Positions 33,575-41,827 of a DNA stretch of 64,000 nucleotides are shown in pieces. The notes beneath the pieces were generated by a model. That model worked only from the letters and a program-made list of their open reading frames with translations. It was not told the DNA's origin and searched no databases. The stretch spans positions 62,001 through 126,000 of the forward strand of contig NZ_JAHDTF010000005.1 in the NCBI RefSeq assembly GCF_018531465.1. Direction: 5' to 3'. Source of the stretch: Sphaerisporangium fuscum (GTDB lineage: Bacteria; Actinomycetota; Actinomycetes; Streptosporangiales; Streptosporangiaceae). A program made the translations under genes and the position numbers. The first letter of the stretch is position 1; each line of letters starts with the position of its first letter.

Positions 33575-33623
33575 TCGGCTTCACCGACCCGCGCCGGTCC
33601 GTTTTCACGGCATCCACGCCACA

Positions 33624-33695
33624 GGCCCCGGCCGGGCCGCACGATGGCCGTCCGCGTCATGCGGCGGACGATTCGGGCACTGCCCGGCCGGGGCC
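33624..33695. terminator. Long hairpin between converging genes
   Basis: A perfect 13-bp outer stem (GGCCCCGGCCGGG with CCCGGCCGGGGCC) encloses an inner stem around GTCCGC...GCGGAC. It lies between the stops of the TetR gene (33574) and the beta-helix gene (33705) and could end transcription both ways. Confidence 0.7.
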
Positions 33696-33704
33696 ACACA
33701 GGGG

Positions 33705-34928
33705 TCAGTAGCCGTGGCTGACCCGTACGCCGGGGCCGGCCTGGATGCGTCTGCCGATGTCGTCGATCAGGTTGCCGTCGGAGACGATGGACATCCTGTC
33801 GCCCTGGCCCTTCTTGAAGAGCATCCCGACCTCGCGCCTGGTGCCGTGCCCGAGGATGCTGTTGCCGGTCACCGTGGCGTGCCCCGTCCCGTAGTTCACC
33901 TCGTCGAGGGCGAGGTAGACGAAGTCGACGTTCGAGGGAAGCGGCCCGGTGAGCGTGGGCCTGCGCACGGGGGGCGCGATGCCGTACTTGCGCGCCTTGC
34001 CGAACTTGGCCAGAGCGTCGGGCGGCGGGAGGAAGCGGTGGATCCGGTTGTCGGCGATGGTGGTGTTGGCGTCGCCCTGCAGGTCACAGCGGATGCCGTA
34101 GTACGTCTGGTCCGCGGTGGCCTTGGTGCCGAAGTCCTCGATGTAGTTGTTGGTGATGGAGGTCCCGAAGCACCGGTGCGCGTCGATGGCGTGCTCGGGG
34201 ATCCCGTACAGGTGCAGCTCGCTGAAGGTCCAGCCGGCCGCGTTGTCGCTCTGGATGGCGCTCCCGTCGTTGAAGCCGACCCAGGAACGCTGGAAGGTCC
34301 AGTCGGTGACGGAGTTGCCGGGGTCGACCACCCGCAGGCCCGCGCCACCCGCGCCCTCGATGTCGACGTCGCTGATGATGCTGTTCACCATCGTGTTCTG
34401 CAGGAGCGTGCCGTTCTTGGACGGGTTGGAGACGCGGATGCCGTCGGAGGGCGTGCCGAAGATGTCGACGTCGTAGACGCGGGTGTTCCACGAACGCAAC
34501 ATCAGGCCCACGGTGCCGGTGTTGTGGTCACGGTTGCCGTCGAGCATGATCCGCTCGATGCGGACGGTGTCGGAGCTGAGCTCCCGGTCGGAGACCCATG
34601 ACTCCGAGGCCAGCATGGCGGGCAGGTTCGCGCCGTCCGCCTGTTTGATCACCGTCCCCTCCTTGCCGTCGCCCCGGTAGGTGCGGCGGTCGAGCAGGGT
34701 GATCGTCGCGTTGATCAGGCAGGGCCCCTTGAAGACGATCTCGTCGCCGTCTTTCGAGGAGTCGATCGCGGTCTGGATGGTCTTGGCGTCGTCGGCGGTG
34801 TTGGCGCAGGTGGCGTCGACCCGGCTGGCGGATGCGGGCGCGACGGGCATCACCACGGCGATGCCCACGGCGGCCGCCGCCAAGGCGAGCACTCCCATGA
34901 GTGGGCGCATCGTTAATCGCGAAAGCAC
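33705..34928 (-). CDS. Secreted right-handed beta-helix protein
   Basis: A 407-aa exported protein. GTG 34928 follows AAGGGGG. Signal peptide LMGVLALAAAAVGIAVVMPVAP with AxA-type cutting after ASAS. The mature start ATCANTADDAKTIQTAIDSSKDGDEIVF is the opening of the pectate-lyase 3-like (phage tailspike/rhamnogalacturonase type) fold, where an N-terminal amphipathic helix caps the helix. N-x-[VI] turns follow to about residue 390 (LQNTMVNSIISDVDIEG, SITNNYIEDF, TTIADNRIHRF). It probably binds or trims polysaccharides outside the cell; no catalytic pair can be assigned. Confidence 0.82.
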   Translation of the reverse strand: MLSRLTMRPLMGVLALAAAAVGIAVVMPVAPASASRVDATCANTADDAKTIQTAIDSSKDGDEIVFKGPCLINATITLLDRRTYRGDGKEGTVIKQADGANLPAMLASESWVSDRELSSDTVRIERIMLDGNRDHNTGTVGLMLRSWNTRVYDVDIFGTPSDGIRVSNPSKNGTLLQNTMVNSIISDVDIEGAGGAGLRVVDPGNSVTDWTFQRSWVGFNDGSAIQSDNAAGWTFSELHLYGIPEHAIDAHRCFGTSITNNYIEDFGTKATADQTYYGIRCDLQGDANTTIADNRIHRFLPPPDALAKFGKARKYGIAPPVRRPTLTGPLPSNVDFVYLALDEVNYGTGHATVTGNSILGHGTRREVGMLFKKGQGDRMSIVSDGNLIDDIGRRIQAGPGVRVSHGY

Positions 34929-35078
34929 GTTCTGTCCCCCTTGAGAGGTCCGATGAAGGAATCGAGGGCACAGCACGGCCGCACACGAAGTCCCCCGTCC
35001 CCGCGTGCCCTCGTTGCCGGATCTCATCATGGCAAAATCGCCGCCATTTGTGATCTTTTGCCCGGAGATCCGCGACCT

Positions 35079-35400
35079 TCAGCGGAGGCGGGGGCTGCGG
35101 GTGAGCCCGAGGAGGCCGAGGAGGCGGTCGATCATGTCCTCGAACAGCGGCAGCTGGTCGTCGAAGGCGAACGCCAGGTGACCGTAGACGCCCATGCAGA
35201 TCAGACCGTAGATCTGACGCCAGCACGTGATCATCAGGAACGCGACGCCCAGAGGGAGCTCCGGCCCGAACGTGTCACGGTAGATCCGCAACTGCCGCGC
35301 CAGCCCCGGGTCGATCTGGTCGTCCGGCAGGTGGGACAGGCGCCCTTCCCGCCACAACCGCCCGAAGAGCCCTCCGTACAGACCGCCGAGCTCACGCTGG
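35079..35400 (-). pseudogene. C-terminal remnant of a TetR-family regulator
   Basis: The minus-strand frame reads GGLYGGLFGRLWREGRLSHL, then LARQLRIYRDTFGPELPLGVAFLMITCWRQIYGLICM in helices, and ends IDRLLGLLGLTRSPRLR. This is the ligand-domain end (WHG/TetR_C type, with the W-x2-IYG-like segment) of a TetR regulator. There is no helix-turn-helix upstream; instead the sequence changes at about 35.39 kb into a plus-strand fragment of another gene. A start at TTG 35357 would give 92 aa without DNA binding. Confidence 0.6.
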
Positions 35401-35640
35401 ACGCCAAGGTGAAGGCCGAGATCGCGCCCGAGACCGAGGGCGAGATCGTGTCGATCGCCGTCTCCGGCGACCGCCGCTCGCTGCTCATCGCGGCCAACGA
35501 GAACGACGGGGCGTCCACGACGAAGATCTATCGCGCGAACCTGACCTCTCCCTCGGGACCTGTCGAACTGGCCCCGCTACCGGCGGGAGTCTCGGACGAT
35601 TTCACCTTCCGAGGCAACTTCCAGACGACCGGTCCGGGGG
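35385..35640 (+). pseudogene. Fragment of a secreted beta-propeller-like protein
   Basis: The frame encodes LTLDAKVKAEIAPETEGEIV, SIAVSGDRRSLLIAANENDG and STTKIYRANLTSPSGPVELA. These resemble one to two blades (S.DGR.LL...N....TTKIYR) of WD40/TolB-like exported proteins. There is no start or signal peptide and the frame runs into a hairpin. It joins head-on with the TetR remnant, so two partial genes were probably brought together by deletion. Confidence 0.45.
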
Positions 35641-35665
35641 TGACGGGCGGGTCGTCACCCCCGGA
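35633..35665 (+). terminator. Hairpin after the propeller fragment
   Basis: A perfect 12-bp stem TCCGGGGGTGAC / GTCACCCCCGGA with a 9-base loop. It probably was the terminator of the intact ancestor of the fragment. Confidence 0.65.
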
Positions 35666-35914
35666 CGGGGGTCGACCGTCCCGCGGGATCCCACGTGCTC
35701 GGCGTGCACGGCGGCGTGGCGGCGCCCCTGATGACCGGCATCAGGCGACGCCGATCACCGCCACGACTGCCGGCAGGCGAAGCGATCCCCTGATCGGGAG
35801 CCTTCTCGTGAGCGGAACAACGGACGCGGCGCACGGGCCGACGCGTCCGGAACCGGCGGTGTTCGCCGGGCACCCGCCACACTGCCACCGGAAAGGCGGG
35901 CGACCCCAGCGAAC

Positions 35915-35960
35915 TTTGTCCAAGGTTCCCCCATGGCCGGAAAGCTGGACATTGGACAAA
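35915..35960. promoter_or_regulatory. Inverted repeat TTTGTCCAA ... TTGGACAAA
   Basis: A perfect 9-bp inverted repeat (35915-35923 and 35952-35960) about 110 bp before the XRE/NBR1-Ig gene. The motif TTTGGACAAA is itself nearly symmetric, and a second pair occurs at 39303-39337. It is probably a regulator binding site. Confidence 0.45.
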
Positions 35961-36072
35961 TCACCGCCGGGCACCAGCCTGCGACTCCGCCCCCCAGGCG
36001 CACTGCGCGTCGGATAATTTGGATGCGCCGAAGACCGGCAGTCACGCGTGGACGGGGGAAGTGGGGCCGCAA

Positions 36073-37026
36073 GTGCAGGCTCAGGATCGTGGAAAGCGCC
36101 GGGGGCGGCAGCCGATACGGCCTGATCCCGAATCGGGCGCGGTGGAGGCCTTCGCCGACCGGCTCCTGCGCCTGAAGGAGGAGGCCGGCGACCCGTCCTA
36201 CGCCGAGATGTCCTCCCGGCTCGGCGCGGCGGCCTCGAAATCGTCCCTGGCCAGCGCCGCGCAGGGGCGGAAGTTGCCCACGTGGGAGACGACGTGGGAA
36301 TTCGTCCGGGTTCTCGCCGTCGACCGGCTGGGGCATGACCCCGCGGAGACCGAACGCGAGTGGCGGGAGTTCTGGGAGCACACGAAGGCGGTCTCCACCG
36401 ATGGCGCCGTCCCCGACGAGACCCTGCCGAACGCGGCCACGGCCCAGGTCCCGGCTCAGGCGCTGCCGGCCACCGCGGTCGCGGTGGTGCCGGTCCCGTC
36501 TCCTTCCCCGGCACCGTCCGCCGAGGCGGCTCCCGTGCCGTCCCCTTCACCGGCGCGGCGCGGGCGCGGGCTCGTCGCCGCCATCGTCTCGGCCGCGGTC
36601 GTCGCGGGCGGCCTGATCTTCTTCATGGCGACGAAGACCGATCGCCAGCTTCCTCCGGCCGTGACGACGCCGAGCCCGATCGCCAAGGACGACTCCGAGT
36701 TCGTGGACGACATCACCTACCCGGACGGGTCGAAGGTGCGGCAGGGATCCTTCTTCAAGAAGGTCTGGAGGATCCGCAACACCGGGACGACGCACTGGCG
36801 CGGCCGGCGGCTGGTCCGCATCAACGCCGCGCCCTGCCGGTCGCCCGAGTCCGTGGTCATACCGCCGACGGCCCCCGGCCAGACCGTGGACATCGCCGTC
36901 CGGGTGCAGTCCCCCGACAAACCAGGCAAGTGCCGCATCTACTGGAAGATGACCGACGCCGCGGGCCGGGAACTGTTCCCCCTCAAGCGGCCGGTGTTCC
37001 TCGACGTCCAGGTGACCGCGTCCTGA
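36073..37026 (+). CDS. Membrane protein with N-terminal XRE-like helix-turn-helix and C-terminal NBR1-type Ig domain
   Basis: About 317 aa from GTG 36073 (GTG 36061 and TTG 36019 are alternatives). Residues ~20-110 are a helix-turn-helix-like region with AFADRLLRLKEEAGDPSYAE, then SSRLGAAASKSSLASAAQGRKLPTW, the pattern seen in many actinobacterial XRE proteins. A Pro/Ala/Ser linker leads to one membrane helix (LVAAIVSAAVVAGGLIFFMA). Outside, ~95 residues form an NBR1-Ig-like (four-Trp) domain with FFKKVWRIRNTGTTHWRGRRLVRIN and CRIYWKMTDAAGREL. This layout suggests signal transfer between wall and DNA; the ligand is unknown. Confidence 0.78.
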   Translation: MQAQDRGKRRGRQPIRPDPESGAVEAFADRLLRLKEEAGDPSYAEMSSRLGAAASKSSLASAAQGRKLPTWETTWEFVRVLAVDRLGHDPAETEREWREFWEHTKAVSTDGAVPDETLPNAATAQVPAQALPATAVAVVPVPSPSPAPSAEAAPVPSPSPARRGRGLVAAIVSAAVVAGGLIFFMATKTDRQLPPAVTTPSPIAKDDSEFVDDITYPDGSKVRQGSFFKKVWRIRNTGTTHWRGRRLVRINAAPCRSPESVVIPPTAPGQTVDIAVRVQSPDKPGKCRIYWKMTDAAGRELFPLKRPVFLDVQVTAS

Positions 37027-37267
37027 CGTCCCGGCCGGCCTTCCATCTGGCCCGGCGGTTCACGGGAGAGCGAACCCGTACCGCCCCGCCGTTCACCTGC
37101 GGAGAGTGAACCCGTTTCGGCGGCGGTTCTCGGCGACAAGACCAAGCGCTGGACGACACTTTGCGCGGCACGCCGCAAGCGGGCCGCTTCGGTCATTCAT
37201 CCTCGATTGATGGTCGGCGTCCGCGTCCTTCGCGGTCTCCCGGCCACGGGGATGAAAGGAACCTGGC

Positions 37268-38743
37268 ATGCCGGACACGAAACTTCATTCCGTGAATTCG
37301 GGCGAATCCGACTGCAAGGCGGTCGCCCGGATCGAGTTCGGCCTGATCGCCGGCGGCCTGCTGGGAATCTCCTTCTTGTTGCCCCACGCCCTGCTCTGGG
37401 GGGACGGCGGGTGGCGCTTCGTCTACATGTCGGACCTGCTGACCACGGGGCATTTGAGCGACAAGAAGTATTCGCTGATCGGTCCCTTGTTCTCGGCCCC
37501 GCTCTGGCTGCTCGGCCGGATGTACCAGTCGCCCGAATGGTGGTGTGAGAAGTACAACGCCGCGGTCTTCGCCGTCGGGCTGTTCATCTTCTACCGGATG
37601 CTGCGCGATCGCGTGCCGCGTCCCCTGCTCCGCCGGTTCCTCCTGCTGCTGACCTTCGCCTCGATGTTCGCCAACCACCTGCTCTTCTACTGGGGCGAGG
37701 TGTTCACGGCGATCATGGTCGGTATCGGCACCGTCTGCCTGCTCACCAGACGCCGCGGGTGGACGGCGATCGTGCTCGGCGTCGCCAACACCCCCGCCAC
37801 CGTGCCCGCCTTGATGCTGTTGACCGCCCGGCGCGTCTGGGACACGCGGCGACTCCGGCCGGTGCTGGCCGTCGCCGCCGCCGTGGCGGTCGTCCTGCTC
37901 GAAGCCTGGATCCGCAGGGGCAGCCCGTTCGAGAGCGGATACGGCGACGACAGAGGCCCCAAAACGATCATGCCGTTCTCGGGTCGCCCATGGCTCAGTT
38001 ATCCGATCTTCTTCGGACTCCTGTCACTGCTACTGTCGTTCGGGAAAGGACTGCTGTTCTTCGCCCCCGGACTGTTCCTGCCCGTACACCGCAGGCTCGC
38101 CGCGCTTCCCGGCCGCGCGAGCGCGGATCTGACCACGCTCTACGGTATGTGGACGGCGTTCACCGTGGGCCTGATCCTGCTTTACTCCACCTACTGGTCG
38201 TGGAGCGGGTCCACCTTCTACGGGCCCCGCTACCTGCTGTTCGCCTCGCTGCCCGCGTGCCTGGTCCTCGCGGTCCGCCTGCACCGCCAGGAGACCTCGA
38301 TCCTGGCGAACACCATCACCGTGCTGGCGCTCGGCCTCTCCCTCTGGGTCGGCCTGTGCGGAGCCGTCTTCGGCGACGCCCCCGCGCGCGCCGTCTGCCT
38401 GGACCCGACCGGCCCGCAATTCGAAGCCCCGCTGTGCTACTACACGCCCGAGTTCAGCGCTCTCTGGGTCCCGTTCATCCACGCCCAGCAGCTGACCGCC
38501 GGCCAGTACCTCTTCCTGCTGTACGGCCTGACAGTGGCCGTCTACCTGATGGCGCCCCCACTGCTGGAACTGGCCACCCAGGTGCTCACCCGAGCTCGAC
38601 TGCTGACCAGGAGCTTCCGCGACGACCGCGCCCGGGCCCGCCTCCGCAGGCCGCCGGTGATGGAGGGCCGATGCCAGCTCGTCACCAGCAGCGGGGTCGC
38701 GGTCGCCCGGACGGGTTCCCCGGGATCCGACCGAACTTCCTGA
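37268..38743 (+). CDS. Polytopic membrane protein, possible GT-C type glycosyltransferase
   Basis: A 491-aa protein with about 10-12 membrane helices. An early extracytoplasmic loop with DLLTTGHLSDKKYSLIGPLF follows helix 1; later segments are FYWGEVFTAIMVGIGTVCLL and YWSWSGSTFYGPRYLLFASLPACLV. The Y.GPRYLL piece near a helix end and the loop acids after helix 1 are reminiscent of lipid-linked-sugar GT-C enzymes, but no clear family motif is seen. AAAGGAA precedes the ATG. The last ~60 residues are basic and cytoplasmic. Confidence 0.65.
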   Translation: MPDTKLHSVNSGESDCKAVARIEFGLIAGGLLGISFLLPHALLWGDGGWRFVYMSDLLTTGHLSDKKYSLIGPLFSAPLWLLGRMYQSPEWWCEKYNAAVFAVGLFIFYRMLRDRVPRPLLRRFLLLLTFASMFANHLLFYWGEVFTAIMVGIGTVCLLTRRRGWTAIVLGVANTPATVPALMLLTARRVWDTRRLRPVLAVAAAVAVVLLEAWIRRGSPFESGYGDDRGPKTIMPFSGRPWLSYPIFFGLLSLLLSFGKGLLFFAPGLFLPVHRRLAALPGRASADLTTLYGMWTAFTVGLILLYSTYWSWSGSTFYGPRYLLFASLPACLVLAVRLHRQETSILANTITVLALGLSLWVGLCGAVFGDAPARAVCLDPTGPQFEAPLCYYTPEFSALWVPFIHAQQLTAGQYLFLLYGLTVAVYLMAPPLLELATQVLTRARLLTRSFRDDRARARLRRPPVMEGRCQLVTSSGVAVARTGSPGSDRTS

Positions 38744-38803
38744 GAGACCGGCCTCGACCCGGGGGCCGTACCCGAAGGCACGACCCCCGAGCGTTCGACA
38801 GGC

Positions 38804-39196
38804 CTAGCAGTAGGTGGGGGTCTTCGGCAGCAGCACCTTGTTGGGGTTGGAATTGTCGATCTTCTTCTTTCCGTGCGTCCGCGGGTTGACCGTCACGCAC
38901 TTCCAGAAGACGTTCCGCTGCGAGACGAACTGCAGCTCGATGGTGCGCTTCTGATTGCAGTGGTTGTTGAAGTAGACGGTCGTGCTGACGTTCCCGTCCC
39001 CCCAGGACACGTTGATCTTCTGACCCCTCGGGCTCGCGCACGCGGCTGACGCCCTGTGCACGGACGCGGCCTTCGCGGCGACGGACTTCACGACGGACGG
39101 CTTGGTGGCAGCCGTTGCCGTGGCAGCCGGGACGGTAAGCATCGCGAGGGTGACACCGGCCCCCGCCAGTACGGGAACGAGCTTCTTGTAACCCAT
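38804..39196 (-). CDS. Small secreted protein
   Basis: A 130-aa exported protein; GGAAGAGGAG precedes ATG 39196. Signal peptide KKLVPVLAGAGVTLAMLTVPAA with cutting near ATA/AT. The mature part has five Cys (ACASPRG, HCNQKR, WKCVTV, final TYC) and beta-like strands (NVSTTVYFNNHC, IELQFVSQRNVFWKCV). I do not recognise the family. An inverted-repeat motif shared with the region before the NBR1-Ig gene lies 110-140 bp upstream. Confidence 0.7.
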   Translation of the reverse strand: MGYKKLVPVLAGAGVTLAMLTVPAATATAATKPSVVKSVAAKAASVHRASAACASPRGQKINVSWGDGNVSTTVYFNNHCNQKRTIELQFVSQRNVFWKCVTVNPRTHGKKKIDNSNPNKVLLPKTPTYC

Positions 39197-39302
39197 TGTC
39201 TCCTCTTCCGGTCTCGGTCCACACCCCGAATTCCCCCGTATCAAGCGGACCGGGGCACTCCCAGCACGCTCGCAGCGACCGGCACGTGACATCAAGAAGA
39301 CC

Positions 39303-39337
39303 TTCGTCCAAATCACGTCCGCGGACATTTGGACAAA
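39303..39337. promoter_or_regulatory. Inverted repeat TTCGTCCAAA ... TTTGGACAAA
   Basis: Two near-symmetric TTTG-GA-CAAA boxes at 39303-39312 and 39328-39337, like the pair at 35915-35960. They stand upstream of the small secreted protein gene (minus strand). Confidence 0.4.
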
Positions 39338-39368
39338 TAAGACCGCAGGTCAGAGCAGACGGCGCCCC

Positions 39369-39598
39369 TCAAGCCCAGGTGAGCGCCTCCAGGAGGGTGA
39401 GAGCGGCGGCGTCGACCGGGCGACGGCGGTCACCAGCCCGGCGGTAGGTCGTTCGGCCTGCGAGTCCACCACCACCGGGCCTCGCTCCCTTCGAAGAGGG
39501 GCCGCCAGTATTGGGACGGCGAGCTCCTGGCGTTCTTCGGGCGTGAGGCTCGTGGTCAGGGCCTCCGTCTCACTCACGCGTTGGGTGCGTCGAGCCAC
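39369..39598 (-). pseudogene. Possible frameshifted small gene
   Basis: The minus frame begins VSETEALTTSLTPEERQELA and continues RGPVVVDSQAERPTAGLVTAVAR, then loses its character. One base-shift later the sequence reads LTLLEALTWA and stops at 39369. The two parts together would make a ~65-aa protein with one frameshift. The family is unknown and the call is tentative. Confidence 0.3.
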
Positions 39599-39625
39599 TG
39601 TTTCCCTTCGCTAGCCTGAGTCACG

Positions 39626-40780
39626 ATGAACCGTTTGAGCACGTCGAAAGGTGAGTTCGGTCTCACCCGCTTCCCCGAGGATCCCCGCGACCTGCTGCGC
39701 GCCTGGGACGCCGCCGACGAGTACCTGCTGCGGCACATCGAGGGAACCGACGGCGAACCAGTCGACCTGTCGGGCACCGTCGTCGTGCTGGGCGACCGCT
39801 GGGGCGCCCTCGTCACCGCGCTCGCCGATTACCGTCCCGTGCAGATCACCGACTCCTACCTCACGCAGCAGGCGACCCGGGCGAACCTGAGTCGCAACGG
39901 GGTCGCCCAGGACATCGTGCGGCTCCACACGACCATGGACACGCCGCCGCCCCGGATCGATGTGCTGCTGATCCGGGTGCCCAAGGGGCTTTCGCTCCTC
40001 GAGGACCAACTGCACCGTCTCGCACCGCACGTGCACGCCGGCACCGTGGTCGTCGGAGCGGGTATGGTCACCGAGATCCACACCTCGACGCTACAGCTGT
40101 TCGAGCGCATCCTCGGCCCGACCAGGACGTCGCCGGCGGCGAAGAAGGCGCGGCTCATCTTCTGCTCACCCGACCCCGCGCTGCCCCGGCACGCCAGCCC
40201 GTGGCCGCGAAGCTACACACTGCCCACCGACATCGGCGCGGTCTCCGGGCTCACCGTCACCAACCATGCCGGCACGTTCTGCGCGGACCGCCTCGACATC
40301 GGCACCCGGTTCTTCCTCCAGAACCTGCCGCCGCTCAAGGGCCGCGGGCATGTCGTGGACCTGGGCTGCGGCAACGGGGTGATCGGGCTCGCCGCGGCAC
40401 TCGCCGACGGCGGGACCGAGGTGACGTTCATCGACGAGTCCTACCAGGCGCTGGCTTCGGCGGAGGCCACGTTCCGGGCGAACGTGGATGCGGACGTCTC
40501 GGCGACGTTCCTGGCGGCCGACGGCATGTCCGGGGTACCGGCGGGGACGGTGGATCTCGTCCTGACGAACCCGCCGTTCCACACGCACCGCGCGAGGACC
40601 GACGCGACGGCCTGGCGGATGTTCAACGGGTCACGCGCGGCGCTGCGCCGTGGCGGCGAGCTCTGGGTGGTCGCCAACCGGCACCTCGGGTACCACGTGA
40701 AGCTGCGCCGGCTCTTCGGCAACTGCGAGGTCGCCGCGAGCGGCCCGAAGTTCGTCGTCCTACGCGCCGTCAAACGCTGA
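39626..40780 (+). CDS. RlmG/RsmC-like rRNA guanine N2-methyltransferase
   Basis: A 384-aa protein with two similar halves: a degenerate N-terminal methyltransferase-like half (VVVLGDRWGALVTALADY, IDVLLIRVPKGLSLLEDQL) and an active C-terminal half with GHVVDLGCGNGVIGLAAALA (SAM site) and DLVLTNPPFHTH (catalytic NPPFH). CADRLDIGTRFFLQNLP before the SAM site is characteristic of RlmG/RsmC, which methylate G1835 of 23S or G1207 of 16S rRNA. Which of the two rRNAs is used here is not decided by sequence alone. Confidence 0.88.
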   Translation: MNRLSTSKGEFGLTRFPEDPRDLLRAWDAADEYLLRHIEGTDGEPVDLSGTVVVLGDRWGALVTALADYRPVQITDSYLTQQATRANLSRNGVAQDIVRLHTTMDTPPPRIDVLLIRVPKGLSLLEDQLHRLAPHVHAGTVVVGAGMVTEIHTSTLQLFERILGPTRTSPAAKKARLIFCSPDPALPRHASPWPRSYTLPTDIGAVSGLTVTNHAGTFCADRLDIGTRFFLQNLPPLKGRGHVVDLGCGNGVIGLAAALADGGTEVTFIDESYQALASAEATFRANVDADVSATFLAADGMSGVPAGTVDLVLTNPPFHTHRARTDATAWRMFNGSRAALRRGGELWVVANRHLGYHVKLRRLFGNCEVAASGPKFVVLRAVKR

Positions 40781-41132
40781 CCGCACCCCACTGTCTCGCC
40801 ACGTAGCGCAGCGCGGTCAGCAACCCGTCGAGAGCCGGCTGCCCCCGCGAGGCCTCCCGCGACTTGCTGCCGTACCGCGGTGACGATCAGGCGGCGGAGG
40901 TGGCCCGCCTGCAGACCCTCGGCGCGACGGCCGCGTGGATCGCCCTGTCCGGCACCGGATGGCGCACCTTGCGAATGACGACGCCGGGGTGCCGATTGGC
41001 CGGCCGCTTCGCCGAAGAGCAAGGACCTGATCCCGCTGGCCGCCGCGCTCCTGCCGCTGGCGCTCGTGCCCCTGCTGCGGACGCGGCCTGCGCCGACGCG
41101 AGCACCGGCCGCCCCGTAGGCACCCCGAATCT
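40781..41132. other. Gene-free stretch with decayed coding fragments
   Basis: No intact gene. A plus-strand frame has RGDDQAAEVARLQTLGATA, like part of a VOC/glyoxalase domain, without a start or completion. About 41016-41119 another frame reads DLIPLAAALLPLALVPLLR, a lone membrane helix end, then a stop. Both look like debris at the edge of the toxin-antitoxin zone. Confidence 0.35.
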
Positions 41133-41507
41133 TCAGCCTCGGAGCCTGCGGAGTCTCTTCGCGAGGTCGGGGATGTCCTCCAGTTCCCCGGTCGTCATGG
41201 CGATGACGAGCGTCTCGGCCTCGTCCACGTCCCGATACTCCAGGACCTCTCCGTTGTCCTCCAGGAAGGCGACGGCAGACGCCCAACCCAGCCGCTTGTT
41301 GCCGTCCACCAGCGGGTGCCCGATCAGGATGCTCTGCATCAGGGCCGCCGCCTTCTCCCACAGGTCGGGATAGGCGTCGTCACCGAACACCGTGGTCTGC
41401 GGGCGCAGCACCGCGGCGTGAAGCTGGCCGCCATCGCGGAGACGGACCTCCGGCAGCACCACCTCGGCCAACGCGAAGAGATCCTCGGTGGTCGGATAGA
41501 GGCTCAT
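41133..41507 (-). CDS. doc: Doc-type (Fic fold) toxin
   Basis: A 124-aa protein of normal Doc length. The Fic-fold active site is HPLVDGNKRLGW (HxxxDGNKR type), which in Doc phosphorylates elongation factor Tu. N-terminal LYPTTEDLFALAEVV and C-terminal ETLVIAMTTGEL also fit. The start overlaps the antitoxin stop by ATGA. All key residues are present, so the toxin should be active when free. Confidence 0.9.
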   Translation of the reverse strand: MSLYPTTEDLFALAEVVLPEVRLRDGGQLHAAVLRPQTTVFGDDAYPDLWEKAAALMQSILIGHPLVDGNKRLGWASAVAFLEDNGEVLEYRDVDEAETLVIAMTTGELEDIPDLAKRLRRLRG

Positions 41508-41707
41508 CGGGCGAGCCGCTCGAGCAGTTCCCGGTCCCGCTCGGCGATCTTCCGTCCCATCGCCTGGTAGCGCTCACGCCTCCGCCGCGCGATGTACTCC
41601 TCAATGGCGGCCACCATCGCCGAGTTGACGCTCTGCGCGTCACCGCCGGCGATCCGCTTTATCTGCTCATAGGTCTCGTCCGGCAGCCGAAGCCGTGTCT
41701 CAGCCAT
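41504..41707 (-). CDS. Ribbon-helix-helix antitoxin of the Doc module
   Basis: A 67-aa protein: AETRLRLPDETYEQIKRIAG is a typical ribbon-helix-helix opening, followed by NSAMVAAIEEYIARRRRERY and a charged tail that would neutralise Doc. It replaces the usual Phd partner. The ATG lies a few bases from a repeated GGTACC operator. No clear ribosome site precedes it. Confidence 0.82.
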   Translation of the reverse strand: MAETRLRLPDETYEQIKRIAGGDAQSVNSAMVAAIEEYIARRRRERYQAMGRKIAERDRELLERLAR

Positions 41708-41716
41708 GTACGCGAC

Positions 41717-41735
41717 GGTACCATTCTTTGGTACC
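41717..41735. promoter_or_regulatory. Operator of the Doc module
   Basis: Two GGTACC palindromes 13 bp apart (GGTACCATTCTTTGGTACC), ten bases before the antitoxin start. Ribbon-helix-helix antitoxins usually bind such repeated short sites and repress their own operon. Confidence 0.6.
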
Positions 41736-41827
41736 ACTTCCCGGGTACTCAGACCGTCGGTCAAGAATGCCGACGTCCTCGCGAGGCGTCCTCTCAAGGG
41801 GACCGGGGTGTGCGACAGCCCTCCGGT

